NCBI GenBank assembly: GCA_945928575.1
Contig: CAMENP010000006.1
Coordinates: 62,001-126,000, forward strand
DNA length: 64,000 nt
DNA from: an uncultured Butyrivibrio sp.
Lineage (GTDB): Bacteria; Bacillota; Clostridia; Lachnospirales; Lachnospiraceae
Direction of reading: 5' to 3'
In this document: in pieces, positions 19,624-29,034 of the stretch
Layout: each line of letters begins with the position of its first letter
How positions within the stretch are numbered: position 1 is the stretch's first letter
The notes under the pieces: model-generated
Told to the model about the DNA's origin: nothing
Database searches by the model: none
What the model saw: only the letters and a program-made list of their open reading frames with translations
Program-made: the position numbers and the translations under genes

Positions 19624-20529
19624 TTACAAAATATATGGTGTAATCTGGTATACAAAGTAATTAAGCCAGTTACTGTACAGGCAGTTGGATGTTGCCCTCC
19701 ATGTAAGATTCGGTCTTACCCCGGTATCATTATCGGTATAATAATTATCCGGAATCTTCGGATTCAGACCTTTGGCCAGATCTCTCTTATATTCACGGTC
19801 AAGCGTCAGTCTGTCATATTCAAGATGACCCAACACAAATATCTGGCTTCCGTCTTTCTTCATTACAAGCAGATCGCCGACCTCATCGGATGTTGCAAGA
19901 ATCACAAGATCGTCACATTTCCTGATATCTTCCGGAGATGATGCCGTATGTCTTGAATGCGGCGCCATAAATACATCATCAAAGCCTCTGACAAGCGGGT
20001 TCTTTCTGTTAAGGACTTTATGCTGATACACACCCGAAATTTTCTCATCAAGCCATATCTTGCGGACCCCGAAATGATAATACAATCCGGCCTGTGCACC
20101 CCAGCATATGTGAAACGTCGAAGTAACATTCGTCTTGGTCCAATCCATGATTTCCGTAAGTTCTTTCCAATAGTCAACCTGTTCAAAATCAAGATGTTCT
20201 ATCGGGGCACCCGTAATTATCATTCCATCGAATCTTCTGTTCTTAACATCGTCAAATGTAAGATAGAACTGATTCAGATGTGAGGCTGCCGTATGCGTTG
20301 ATACATATGTTGCCGTCTGCAAAAAAGTAATATTGATCTGCAAAGGTGTGTTGGATAATGCACGCAGAAGCTGTACTTCCGTATCTTCCTTAAGCGGCAT
20401 AAGATTCAATATAAGGATCTCCAGCGGACGTATATTCTGTGATATCGCCCTATCCTCATCCATAACAAATATATTCTCGTTTTCAAGAACTGCCTTAGCC
20501 GGCAGATTATTCTGTGTCCTTATGGGCAT
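19624..20529 (-). CDS. metA: Homoserine O-acetyltransferase (MetA family)
   Basis: MetA family fold (MPIRTQNNLPAKAVLENENIFVM, LILNLMPLKEDTEVQLLRALSNTPLQ, catalytic C142 in HICWGAQAGLYYHFG). Residue 111 is Glu (GAPIE). Confidence 0.94.
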   Translation of the reverse strand: MPIRTQNNLPAKAVLENENIFVMDEDRAISQNIRPLEILILNLMPLKEDTEVQLLRALSNTPLQINITFLQTATYVSTHTAASHLNQFYLTFDDVKNRRFDGMIITGAPIEHLDFEQVDYWKELTEIMDWTKTNVTSTFHICWGAQAGLYYHFGVRKIWLDEKISGVYQHKVLNRKNPLVRGFDDVFMAPHSRHTASSPEDIRKCDDLVILATSDEVGDLLVMKKDGSQIFVLGHLEYDRLTLDREYKRDLAKGLNPKIPDNYYTDNDTGVRPNLTWRATSNCLYSNWLNYFVYQITPYIL

Positions 20530-22487
20530 TAAAAATCCCTCCCTGTAAGTTTCATAAACTCTTCTTCCGAAATAACAGGAATTCCGAGTTCTCTCGCTTT
20601 CTTATTCTTGGACGAATTACTCGTCACATCATTATTAATGAGATAGTCCGTCTTTGCCGAAACACTGCCGGTAGTCTTACCGCCAAGCGTCTCTATAAAA
20701 GCCTTGAGTTCATCCCTGTTTGCAAAATGATTTACACTGCCAGTGATAACAAAAGTCTTTCCTGCAACAGGCGATGAAGTATCCCTTACTTCTTTCTGAA
20801 GCTTAAGTTCCTCAAGAAGCTCATTATAAAGCCTGCGGTTATTCTCGTCATCAAAATATTCCCTGAATGACTGTGCCAGAACGTCACCGATGCCGTCAAT
20901 AGACATAAGTTCTTCAATCGTTATATCCGCAACAGCATCCGGATCTTCATTGCAATGCCTGCTGACAAGTCTCGCATTGGCAAGTCCTATGCCGCCGATT
21001 CCGAGTGCATATATAACGTGGTCAAGTGTAACTGTGCGTGACTTTTCCACTGATTCTATTATATTATCATATGACTTTCTGCCAAAGCCATCCATTCCGA
21101 CTATCTCATCTTCATAATTATTCAGATGGTATAAATCAGTATAGTTCTTTATAAAGCCACGGTCAATAAATTTCTCCAATGTCTGCGAAGATATCCCGTC
21201 GATATTAAGTGCATTTCTCGATACAAAATGTTCAAAGCGCTTAATATGCTTCGCCTGGCAATCCGGATTCAGGCAGTATAACGATTCCGTATCATTAGCC
21301 TTCTTAATGCCTGTCGGGCCGCCGCACACAGGACACACCTCCGGAATTTCTATTGTAGCACTTCCTGTAATATTCTCTGCTATCTGCGGGATGATCATAT
21401 TGGCTTTGTAAACTTTGATCTCGTCATTATATCCAAGTTTAAGTTCTTTGACAATGCTTACATTATGAACACTTGCCCTTGAAACTGTCGTACCTTCAAG
21501 CTCTACCGGTTCAAAAACCGCAACCGGATTGATAAGTCCGGTTCTTGATGCTGACCATTCCACACATTTCAGTCTGGTAAGTGCCATTTCATCGGCCCAT
21601 TTAAAAGCAATGGCATTACGCGGGAATTTAGCTGTCGTTCCAAGCGACTCACCATATGCAATGTCATCATATAAAAGCACCAGTCCGTCAGACGGAAAAT
21701 CATTGTCTGTAATTGCTTTTGAAAAATATTCAACAGCATCTGCCACACTTGTTCCATCAACGACCTTATATTCCACGACTTCAAATCCCTGGCCCTCCAG
21801 CCATTCAAACTGTTTCTGCCTGGAGTTACCGAAGTCTACGCCATCCGCTCTTATAAGTGCAAATACAATGAGCCTCACATTACGTTCTGCTGTTATTTCG
21901 TTATTCAGCTGTCTTACTGAACCGCTGCATAGATTTCGCGGATTCTTATATTTGTTCTCGTCTTCATCGATGCTTTGATTAATACGTTCGAAATCCGAAT
22001 ATGTTATTATCGCTTCGCCTCTTATGATAAGTTCGCCTTTATACGGAATCCTGGCCGGAAGATTTACAAAAACCCTCGCATTGGGTGTTATGACCTCACC
22101 GACATATCCGTTGCCACGCGTCACAGCCTTATACAGTTCACCGTCACGGTATGTCACCACAACTGTCAGGCCGTCAAGTTTCCATGAAAGAAGTGATTTA
22201 TGACTCCCCGCAAAGGCGGCAAGTTCTTCGACTGACTTAGTCTTATCAAGACTTAACATAGGGCGCTCGTGTTCTTCCTTTGGCAGTTCGCTTAATGTCT
22301 CATATCCAACTTTATGAGTAGGACTCCCGGCAAGAACAATGCCCGTCTCATCTTCAAGGGCCTTAAGTTCATCATATAATCTGTCATATTCCAGATTGCT
22401 CATTATCTCATCTGTTCCGGAATAATACACCTTGGCCGCTTTATTAAGTGTATCAACAAGTTCTTTAATTCTGTCTGATTTATTCAT
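20529..22487 (-). CDS. ligA: NAD-dependent DNA ligase LigA
   Basis: YYSGTDEIMSNLEYDRLYDEL, KLDGLTVVV adenylation motif, zinc finger CPVCGGPTG...YCLNPDCQAK, HhH and C-terminal BRCT. Confidence 0.95.
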   Translation of the reverse strand: MNKSDRIKELVDTLNKAAKVYYSGTDEIMSNLEYDRLYDELKALEDETGIVLAGSPTHKVGYETLSELPKEEHERPMLSLDKTKSVEELAAFAGSHKSLLSWKLDGLTVVVTYRDGELYKAVTRGNGYVGEVITPNARVFVNLPARIPYKGELIIRGEAIITYSDFERINQSIDEDENKYKNPRNLCSGSVRQLNNEITAERNVRLIVFALIRADGVDFGNSRQKQFEWLEGQGFEVVEYKVVDGTSVADAVEYFSKAITDNDFPSDGLVLLYDDIAYGESLGTTAKFPRNAIAFKWADEMALTRLKCVEWSASRTGLINPVAVFEPVELEGTTVSRASVHNVSIVKELKLGYNDEIKVYKANMIIPQIAENITGSATIEIPEVCPVCGGPTGIKKANDTESLYCLNPDCQAKHIKRFEHFVSRNALNIDGISSQTLEKFIDRGFIKNYTDLYHLNNYEDEIVGMDGFGRKSYDNIIESVEKSRTVTLDHVIYALGIGGIGLANARLVSRHCNEDPDAVADITIEELMSIDGIGDVLAQSFREYFDDENNRRLYNELLEELKLQKEVRDTSSPVAGKTFVITGSVNHFANRDELKAFIETLGGKTTGSVSAKTDYLINNDVTSNSSKNKKARELGIPVISEEEFMKLTGRDF

Positions 22488-22502
22488 AATTATACCTTCC
22501 GG

Positions 22503-23222
22503 TTATTTATTGAGTCCGATAATCTCTTCATCGGCAAGTTTTCTTATACATCCTTCGTTAAGATCACCAAGACATATATTCTTTATTCGCATTCTCTTAA
22601 GCTTAATCACACCGTATCCGAGTGCACCGCACATTCGCCTTATCTGTCTGTTGAGTCCCTGTATAAGTATTATTGAAAATGTATTATCCGATATCTTTCG
22701 TGTCGTGCACGGCGCAGTCATTACCTTCTCTCCCGTAGCGCGGTTAGTAATCATCACACCTGTCTCCAATGTCTTAAGAAAGCTGTCCGTTAATTTTCTG
22801 TCAACGGTTACATAATATTCTTTCTCATGTCCGCCGGCTGCATTCAGAAGATTATTCATCAGTTCGCCGTCATTGGTCAAAAGCATAAGACCTTCCGATT
22901 CTTTATCAAGTCTTCCGACAGGAAACAGCCTCATACCGTCCGGGATAAAACAGGATATTCCCTGCCCCTGCTCATCCGACAGTGAACTTATATAACCAAC
23001 CGGTTTATTAAGTGCATATACCACTTTATCTCCGGTCATATTGAGTACAGCGTCATCAACAGTCACTGTCATTCCCGGCACCACCCGACTTCCTGCTACC
23101 GCAACATCCCCATCTATACGGACTCTGCCCGCTTCCACAAGTCTGTCCGCCTCTCGTCTTGAACAATAACCGCTTGCGCTTATATATTTATTAATTCTTA
23201 TTGATTGTGTATTGTCATCCAT
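22503..23222 (-). CDS. Pseudouridine synthase of the RsuA/RluB/RluF family (S4 domain)
   Basis: S4 domain RINKYISASGYCSRREADRLVEAGRV, PVGRLDKESEGLMLLTNDG, GLNRQIRRMCGALGY. Confidence 0.92.
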   Translation of the reverse strand: MDDNTQSIRINKYISASGYCSRREADRLVEAGRVRIDGDVAVAGSRVVPGMTVTVDDAVLNMTGDKVVYALNKPVGYISSLSDEQGQGISCFIPDGMRLFPVGRLDKESEGLMLLTNDGELMNNLLNAAGGHEKEYYVTVDRKLTDSFLKTLETGVMITNRATGEKVMTAPCTTRKISDNTFSIILIQGLNRQIRRMCGALGYGVIKLKRMRIKNICLGDLNEGCIRKLADEEIIGLNK

Positions 23223-23317
23223 GTATACTATTGTAACAGAAAAAAACAGATATGAAAATATTGAAATAAAAGATTGCTAAAATATTTTTTTTAGTATATT
23301 ATAGGTAGGTAAGTTTT

Positions 23318-23391
23318 GCACTTGTAGCTCAGTGGATAGAGCACCGGTTTCCGGAGCCGGGTTGTCGGGGGTTCGATTCCCTCCAGGTGCA
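23318..23391 (+). tRNA. tRNA-Arg (anticodon CCG)
   Basis: Cloverleaf: acceptor GCACTTG/CAGGTGC, D stem GCTC/GAGC, anticodon stem CCGGT/GCCGG with loop TTCCGGA (CCG), T loop TTCGATT, discriminator A. Confidence 0.93.
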
Positions 23392-23428
23392 TTTTTTATT
23401 TTACAATAAAAATATAGGTGGATTGCCA

Positions 23429-24304
23429 ATGATAGAGTTTTTAATGAATATGGATATAAAATCTTATTTTATACTGATTTTTGCTGCTATTATCATAGTA
23501 TTCATAATGCTATCGATTTGCCGCATTACAACTAATAAATATGTAATCAAAAACAGACAGGAATTGTTTGATGAAGCAAGACCATTATCAGATAAATGTG
23601 CCAAGACAGGCATTAGATTATTAGATGAACTCCAAACATTTCGAAAATATATTCATGAATTGGGACTTTACCAAACATATAGCTGTTCAAGTTCAATAGA
23701 AGCAAATGCTGCCAATAATCCCATTAAATATCTAATCAAATATTCAAACATTAAATATGATGAAAACAGTCTCGAAAAAATTGACTACTGCATTAAATGG
23801 TCCCGACTGTATCGACAGAACATAACAGATATGACAACATTAACTAATAATATTAGGAACAATTTACCACCGTTCATAAAGCTTTTCACATCAAGAAAAA
23901 AACTATCTTACAATGTATGTAATATATCTTACGATTTGGCCAAATTTGAAGACCCTGTATTTATATTTTCATATGTAAGCACTGCCGGAAAAAGTGGCAG
24001 ATCGGTTGAGATTTACATTACACCGGCAGTACTTTTAAGCATACGTTCAGAAGTATATGCGAAGTTCAATAAACAGGCGCACTCTAAAACTCAAAGGGCA
24101 ACCATGACCAATGATTTACGCGAGGCAATAAAGAAAAGAGATAATTATACTTGCTGTATATGCGGTAACAGCATATATAAAGAGCCAAATCTTCTGCTCG
24201 AAGTTGACCATATAATTCCAATTTCAAAAGGTGGAAAAACGGAGGCCAGTAACTTACAAACCCTCTGTTGGAGATGTAATCGCGCTAAAAGTAATAAAAT
24301 GTAA
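23429..24304 (+). CDS. Membrane-anchored HNH endonuclease domain protein
   Basis: N-terminal TM (SYFILIFAAIIIVFIMLSI). C-terminal HNH: CCICGNSIY...LLLEVDHIIPISKGGKTEASNLQTLCWRCNRAKSNK. Start refined to 23429. Confidence 0.85.
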   Translation: MIEFLMNMDIKSYFILIFAAIIIVFIMLSICRITTNKYVIKNRQELFDEARPLSDKCAKTGIRLLDELQTFRKYIHELGLYQTYSCSSSIEANAANNPIKYLIKYSNIKYDENSLEKIDYCIKWSRLYRQNITDMTTLTNNIRNNLPPFIKLFTSRKKLSYNVCNISYDLAKFEDPVFIFSYVSTAGKSGRSVEIYITPAVLLSIRSEVYAKFNKQAHSKTQRATMTNDLREAIKKRDNYTCCICGNSIYKEPNLLLEVDHIIPISKGGKTEASNLQTLCWRCNRAKSNKM

Positions 24305-24313
24305 ATAATATAT

Positions 24314-24350
24314 AAGTGCCAGCTCTTTGTACGGGCCGGCACTTATTTTT
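24314..24350. terminator. Bidirectional terminator between convergent HNH and GH5 genes
   Basis: AAGTGCC...GGCACTT inverted repeat followed by ATTTTTGT on the plus strand, with AT-rich flanks on both sides. Confidence 0.75.
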
Positions 24351-24390
24351 GTAGGTTTTCAATTTTTACAAATTATGTATATTTAGTTTT

Positions 24391-26616
24391 TTATCTTGCA
24401 ATATTTCTTACGGAACTCCATGAGCTCATAACATTTCCCGAATACGCTCTGACTGTATAAGAATATTTAACACCCTTGGCTGCGGTTGTATCAACATATT
24501 TAAGTGTGCTTCCACTCTTGATATCGGCAATTCTGCTCCAGCTTCCGCCCGGTGCCTTACGGTATAATATATATCCGCCTGCGCCGGTAACATTTTTCCA
24601 TTTAAGGGTTATGCCGGCTTTGACGGTATATGCATTGTCGAATTTAGGATCGGCAAGACGCTTAAGTGATTTATAATTATGCCAGTCACTCATTACTTTA
24701 CCGGAATATGCCCTTACGGTATATGAGTATGTGCTTCCGCTTGACGCTGTTTTATCGGTATAACTTGTAGTCGAACCATTTTTAATATCTGCTATTCTTG
24801 TCCATGAACCGCTTGTACCCTTACGATATACAATATATCCCGATGCTCCGGATGATTTATTCCAGTTTATGCTGATTCCGGCAGTAGCATTGGATATGGA
24901 TGTAACTGTCGGGTCTGCCAGGCGCTTTAAAGTACCTGTACTGTTCCAGTCACCCTTAACATTTCCTGAATACGGTCTTACGGTATATATATAAGTTACT
25001 CCTGCGGATGCCTTGGTGTCCGTGTAACTAAGCGTAGAAGCGCTATTTAATTCAGCAATCCTAGCCCAGTTTCCTGTGGATGTCTTTCTATACACATAAT
25101 AACCCGAAGCTCCTGTTACCTTACTCCATTTAACCGTAACACCGGATGTCACATTGGTTACCGATGTTACAGTTGTATTGGCAAGTCTTTTTATTGTTCG
25201 GCCGCTCTTATCATAGCCGCCGGCAACGCCCTTATTTACGGCTCTTACCGTATATGTATACGTGCTTCCCGCTTTGGCTGATTTGTCAACATATGATGTG
25301 GATGTCACCTCCGCAATACGGCTCCAGCCTGTTCCCGAAGTCTAGCGGTATACATAATATTTCTGTGCGCCGTTAACTTTATTCCAGCTTACATTAATGC
25401 CGCCTGTTACATTCTCCGGAGTCTTAAGTTCAGGCGTTTTAGGTGGTATTATATAATCCGGATTATAAATTGCCGCAATATCGCTCCATCTCATGGAACA
25501 GGTATATCTGTTGTACCAGTCTCCTGCGTCCCATACATACGGTGCGTATCCGTATTTTTCACAAAGTGAAAGAAGATATTTAATAAACGTGGTATCTCCT
25601 GCTTTACGTTCAAACGCCTTGGTATCGTTATTATAACTCAATACACTGTATTCACCGATCACAACGCCGTATCCCGCATCGGTGAACTTCTTCATCTTGG
25701 CAAAATATCCTGCCATCTCAGCCTTATCGGTATCGGTTCCCCATGAAGCCTTATATCCGTAACCTTCATCCTTATGCAAACCTACATATGTCCAAGGTGT
25801 GTAATAATGAACCGATATCATAAGATGGTTCTTTATGGTGTCCGTCGGCATCTTATATAAGCTGCTGCAGGTCTTATCAATATCTGTATTATATCCGGCG
25901 ATAAGAAGATATCTCTTATCATTATTGCCGCCTGACTGCCTTACGATATCAACAAAAGTCTGGTTGATCTCATTGACAAGATTGTACAATGCCGTTTCCG
26001 ATATAGTTACTTCTATCTTTGAAAGACTGTTATCCAGAGTGTCTCCGAGTTCTTCGTTTGCAGATTCAAAAATAAGCTTTTCCGAATAATCCTTATAGTG
26101 CTCAGCAATCTGTGTCCACATATTCTTGTAATGTTTCATACAGTCTCTCTTGTTGCCGCAAAAATGCTCCCACCAGCCGCCGTCATAATGGTCGTTGATG
26201 ATTACATACATGTCATTGGCAAACGCATAACTTATAATCTCATCAACTCTTTTAAAGTATGATGCATCAATAGTGTAATTGCCGTCGCTTGACATCATAT
26301 TGGACCATGAAACAGGTATTCTTATTGAATTAAATCCTGCCTTCTTGATTCCGTCAATCATGGCCTTGGTCGTCACAGGCTGTCCCCATGCCGTCTCAAA
26401 ATCCTTTACCTTAGGATTCGATGTCCATGTGTTAGTGGCTTCCATGGTATTACCGAGATTCCATCCGTAACCCATATCTGCCGCTATTTCTATTGAAGTT
26501 CTTGTGAATTCACCACTTTCTGCCGCTTTAGCCTCTGTGCCGGCAAACGACAATCCGGCTGTCACAACAAATGCCAGTGCGGCAAATATCGCAACTATCT
26601 GTTTGATCTTTTTCAT
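24391..26616 (-). pseudogene. Secreted GH5-family endoglucanase with C-terminal Fn3-like repeats, interrupted by an in-frame TAG (25342-25344)
   Basis: ORFs 25342..26616 and 24391..25341 lie in the same frame. The first holds the signal peptide and GH5 motifs (GYGWNLGNTMEAT, RIPVSW, ESANEELG, VIGEYSVL). The second holds the remaining Fn3-like repeats. Only one TAG separates them, at the position of a Lys codon (AAG) in the three other repeats. Confidence 0.85.
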
Positions 26617-26683
26617 TTTGTCCTCCTATGGCACGTAATATTTATATTATACATTCACGGCACAGGCAAAAACAATGTAATTA

Positions 26684-26938
26684 TTATAGTTTGCATAATA
26701 CCTTTTCTTCACATACATTGACTATTATCACATCCGGCCCTACTTTACAGATACACTCATAAGGTATTATATATTCATTTTCGCGGCCAAAGAAACTGAA
26801 TACTCTTCCGGGTCCCGGCACAATTATCGATATAACCCTTCCTGTATATAAATCCACATCTATATCCACCACAAATCCGAGTATTTTACAATCATTTGAG
26901 TTTATCACTTCTTTATTTTTCAAATCACATATTCTCAT
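26684..26938 (-). CDS. YlmC/YmxH family sporulation-associated PRC-barrel protein
   Basis: MRICDLKNKEVINSNDCKILGFVVDIDVDLYTGRVISIIVPGPGRVFSFFGRENEYIIPYECICKVGPDVIIV. Confidence 0.88.
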   Translation of the reverse strand: MRICDLKNKEVINSNDCKILGFVVDIDVDLYTGRVISIIVPGPGRVFSFFGRENEYIIPYECICKVGPDVIIVNVCEEKVLCKL

Positions 26939-26974
26939 AATGATTTCCCGGCACACAATCTCTATATATTATAT

Positions 26975-27004
26975 GCAAAAAGGAGAATGCTGCCATTCTC
27001 CTTA
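26975..27004 (-). terminator. Terminator of the LCP gene, stem overlapping its stop codon
   Basis: Minus strand AAGGAGAATG-GCAG-CATTCTCCTT-TTTGC: perfect 10-bp stem. Confidence 0.85.
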
Positions 27005-28096
27005 ACCATATATTGTGTTATATATTTTGTCTATATAATAATTAAAATCGATTCCTATACATGAATCACCTTTGATGGTTATGTACCGGAATTTGTCATC
27101 CGGTATACCCCATGATACGATTTCATATTGGCTCATCTGCGGAAGAATTGCTATCAGTTCCAGAAATTCTCCGGTCGGTACATTGGTCGTGATCTCCGGC
27201 AGAAGCACATCCAGCAGCTCGATAAGTTTGGACGGTGTTATCGTCTTAAGTTTATCAAATATAAGATTTACAACCTTGCGCTGTCTTTCGGTTCTGGTAA
27301 AATCTCCGTTACCGACATATCTGAATCTTGAATAAGCAAGTGCCTGCTTACCGTTAAGATGCTGGTATGAACCATCCGCATATTCCAGATAACCATCATT
27401 CTCATCTTCATCAAGAAGCAGATTACTTGCATGTATATATTGATTCAGCCAGTACAATTCATTCTCTTCGACATTGACATCAAGTCCTCCGAGAATATCC
27501 ACCACTTTAACGAACGAATAGAAATCGACAGCGATATACCTGTCTATCTCTATTGAAAAATTCGATTCCAATGTGTCCAGAAGAAGCTCGACTCCGCCGT
27601 AGGCATACGATGCATTTATCTTATAATATCCTTTTTCAGGTATTTTTACATACAGATCACGAAGAAATGATGTTGCGATAATTTTCTTCTCGGTCTTATT
27701 AACCGAAATCAACATCATCGTATCCGATCTTCCCTCTCCGCCTGCCTGTCTCGTGTCAGAGCCTATTAAAAGTATATTATACACATCGCCTATCGGTTCA
27801 TATTCTCCGTCAACCTTGGAAAGTGCCTCTTCTGTAAGACGCTTGTATTCATCTATTTCTTCCTGTGATGAATCACTGCTGGTCTCTTCATCCGGATTGG
27901 TAACATCTTCCTCAAATGTTCCTGTCTCAGCCAGAATTGTATAATTCTCCTGAAGTGGCACATAGTTCATCTTATGAATATAATGTATGAGAACACATAC
28001 GCATACAACGGCAATAACAAGCACGGTGCCAATTATTGCAGCCGGGATGACTATCGCTTTGATATTGCGTCTGTTTTTATCTTTGGTTCCCGCCAT
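27002..28096 (-). CDS. LytR-CpsA-Psr (LCP) family glycopolymer transferase
   Basis: NILLIGSDTRQAGGEGRSDTMMLISVNKTEKKIIATSFLRDLYVKIP, KINASYAYGG, LNGKQALAYSRFRY. Confidence 0.93.
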   Translation of the reverse strand: MAGTKDKNRRNIKAIVIPAAIIGTVLVIAVVCVCVLIHYIHKMNYVPLQENYTILAETGTFEEDVTNPDEETSSDSSQEEIDEYKRLTEEALSKVDGEYEPIGDVYNILLIGSDTRQAGGEGRSDTMMLISVNKTEKKIIATSFLRDLYVKIPEKGYYKINASYAYGGVELLLDTLESNFSIEIDRYIAVDFYSFVKVVDILGGLDVNVEENELYWLNQYIHASNLLLDEDENDGYLEYADGSYQHLNGKQALAYSRFRYVGNGDFTRTERQRKVVNLIFDKLKTITPSKLIELLDVLLPEITTNVPTGEFLELIAILPQMSQYEIVSWGIPDDKFRYITIKGDSCIGIDFNYYIDKIYNTIYG

Positions 28097-28100
28097 TTAT

Positions 28101-29015
28101 CTAACTCCAGAGTCCGTCAGGATATGCTCCGTCGCTTATGAGCTTCCTGATTGAGGATACCACTTCCGGCTTATCTTCCTTATATGTAACTCCGAACCAT
28201 TTATCACCGGTCTCAAGGACCTTGACCTCTGCCTTTCCTTCCTGAATAAGTTCATCAACCACCATAGGCAGATAAAATTCTTTCTTGATATCCTGCGGTG
28301 TTATTCCGTCAAGAAAATGTTTAAATCTAGGCTCAAGTTCTCCGAAAAATTCCGGCGTGAGTCCCCACATATTCATAGACACGCAGGTTTCTCTTGTAAG
28401 TTCCATATCACTGCCGTTATCGTCATGTATGATATGTCCGTCTACTTCCTCTATTCCGGTTGTCTCACAGACCTTATCCAACATTCCGGCATCATCCGTC
28501 ATACACACGCCTCGCGTAACAGCACCGTTGGCACTTAATGTATTACCAAGTCTGAACCCTGCCATACAGAAATTATATCTGCCGCCCGAATGTGTCGGTG
28601 ATACAAGTTCATCATGTACTATCTTAAAAGCCTGCGCGCCGTAAAAATCATCAGCATTAATAACCGCAAAAGGTTCTTTTACCACGTCCTTGCACATAAG
28701 TACAGCATGGCCTGTTCCCCACGGCTTCGTACGTCCATCCGGCACGGAGTATCCCAAAGGCAGCGCCTCTATATCCTGATATACATATTCCACATCCATA
28801 ATTGATGCTATTCTGTCGCCGACAATCTCCTTAAAATCAGCCTCAATATCTTTACGTATAATAAAAACCACTTTATTGAAACCTGCCTTACGTGCGTCAT
28901 ATATGGAATAATCCATAATTATCTCGCCGTTAGGTCCCATTTTCTCAAGCTGTTTGATTCCCCCGCCAAAACGGCTTCCGATTCCGGCTGCCATTATTAC
29001 AAGTGTTGTATTCAT
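28101..29015 (-). CDS. Sugar-phosphate nucleotidyltransferase family protein
   Basis: TLVIMAAGIGSRFGGGIKQLEKMGPNGE nucleotide-binding motif, FAVINADDFYG. Start refined to 29015 (GGAGGATATATG). Confidence 0.85.
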   Translation of the reverse strand: MNTTLVIMAAGIGSRFGGGIKQLEKMGPNGEIIMDYSIYDARKAGFNKVVFIIRKDIEADFKEIVGDRIASIMDVEYVYQDIEALPLGYSVPDGRTKPWGTGHAVLMCKDVVKEPFAVINADDFYGAQAFKIVHDELVSPTHSGGRYNFCMAGFRLGNTLSANGAVTRGVCMTDDAGMLDKVCETTGIEEVDGHIIHDDNGSDMELTRETCVSMNMWGLTPEFFGELEPRFKHFLDGITPQDIKKEFYLPMVVDELIQEGKAEVKVLETGDKWFGVTYKEDKPEVVSSIRKLISDGAYPDGLWS

Positions 29016-29034
29016 ATATCCTCCTGTTATAAGA

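Noticed and set aside
23318-24390. Integrated mobile element bounded by the tRNA-Arg 3' end
   Set aside because: No copy of the tRNA 3' sequence (GGTTCGATTCCCTCCAGGTGCA) was seen downstream of the HNH gene, and no integrase is present. Kept only as a single-gene insertion hypothesis.
24391-25308. Treating the Fn3-like repeat ORF as an independent gene
   Set aside because: Its frame is continuous with the upstream GH5 ORF across a single TAG. It has no RBS or signal peptide of its own, and the ATG is internal to a repeat.
24391-25341. Tandem Fn3-like repeats as a DNA repeat or CRISPR-like array
   Set aside because: Periodicity is at the protein level (about 90 aa) with diverged codons. There are no identical short repeats with unique spacers.
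25342-25344. TAG as a pyrrolysine or recoding signal
   Set aside because: No sign of pyl genes in the window, and the aligned residue in the sibling repeats is an ordinary Lys encoded by AAG. A nonsense change is simpler.
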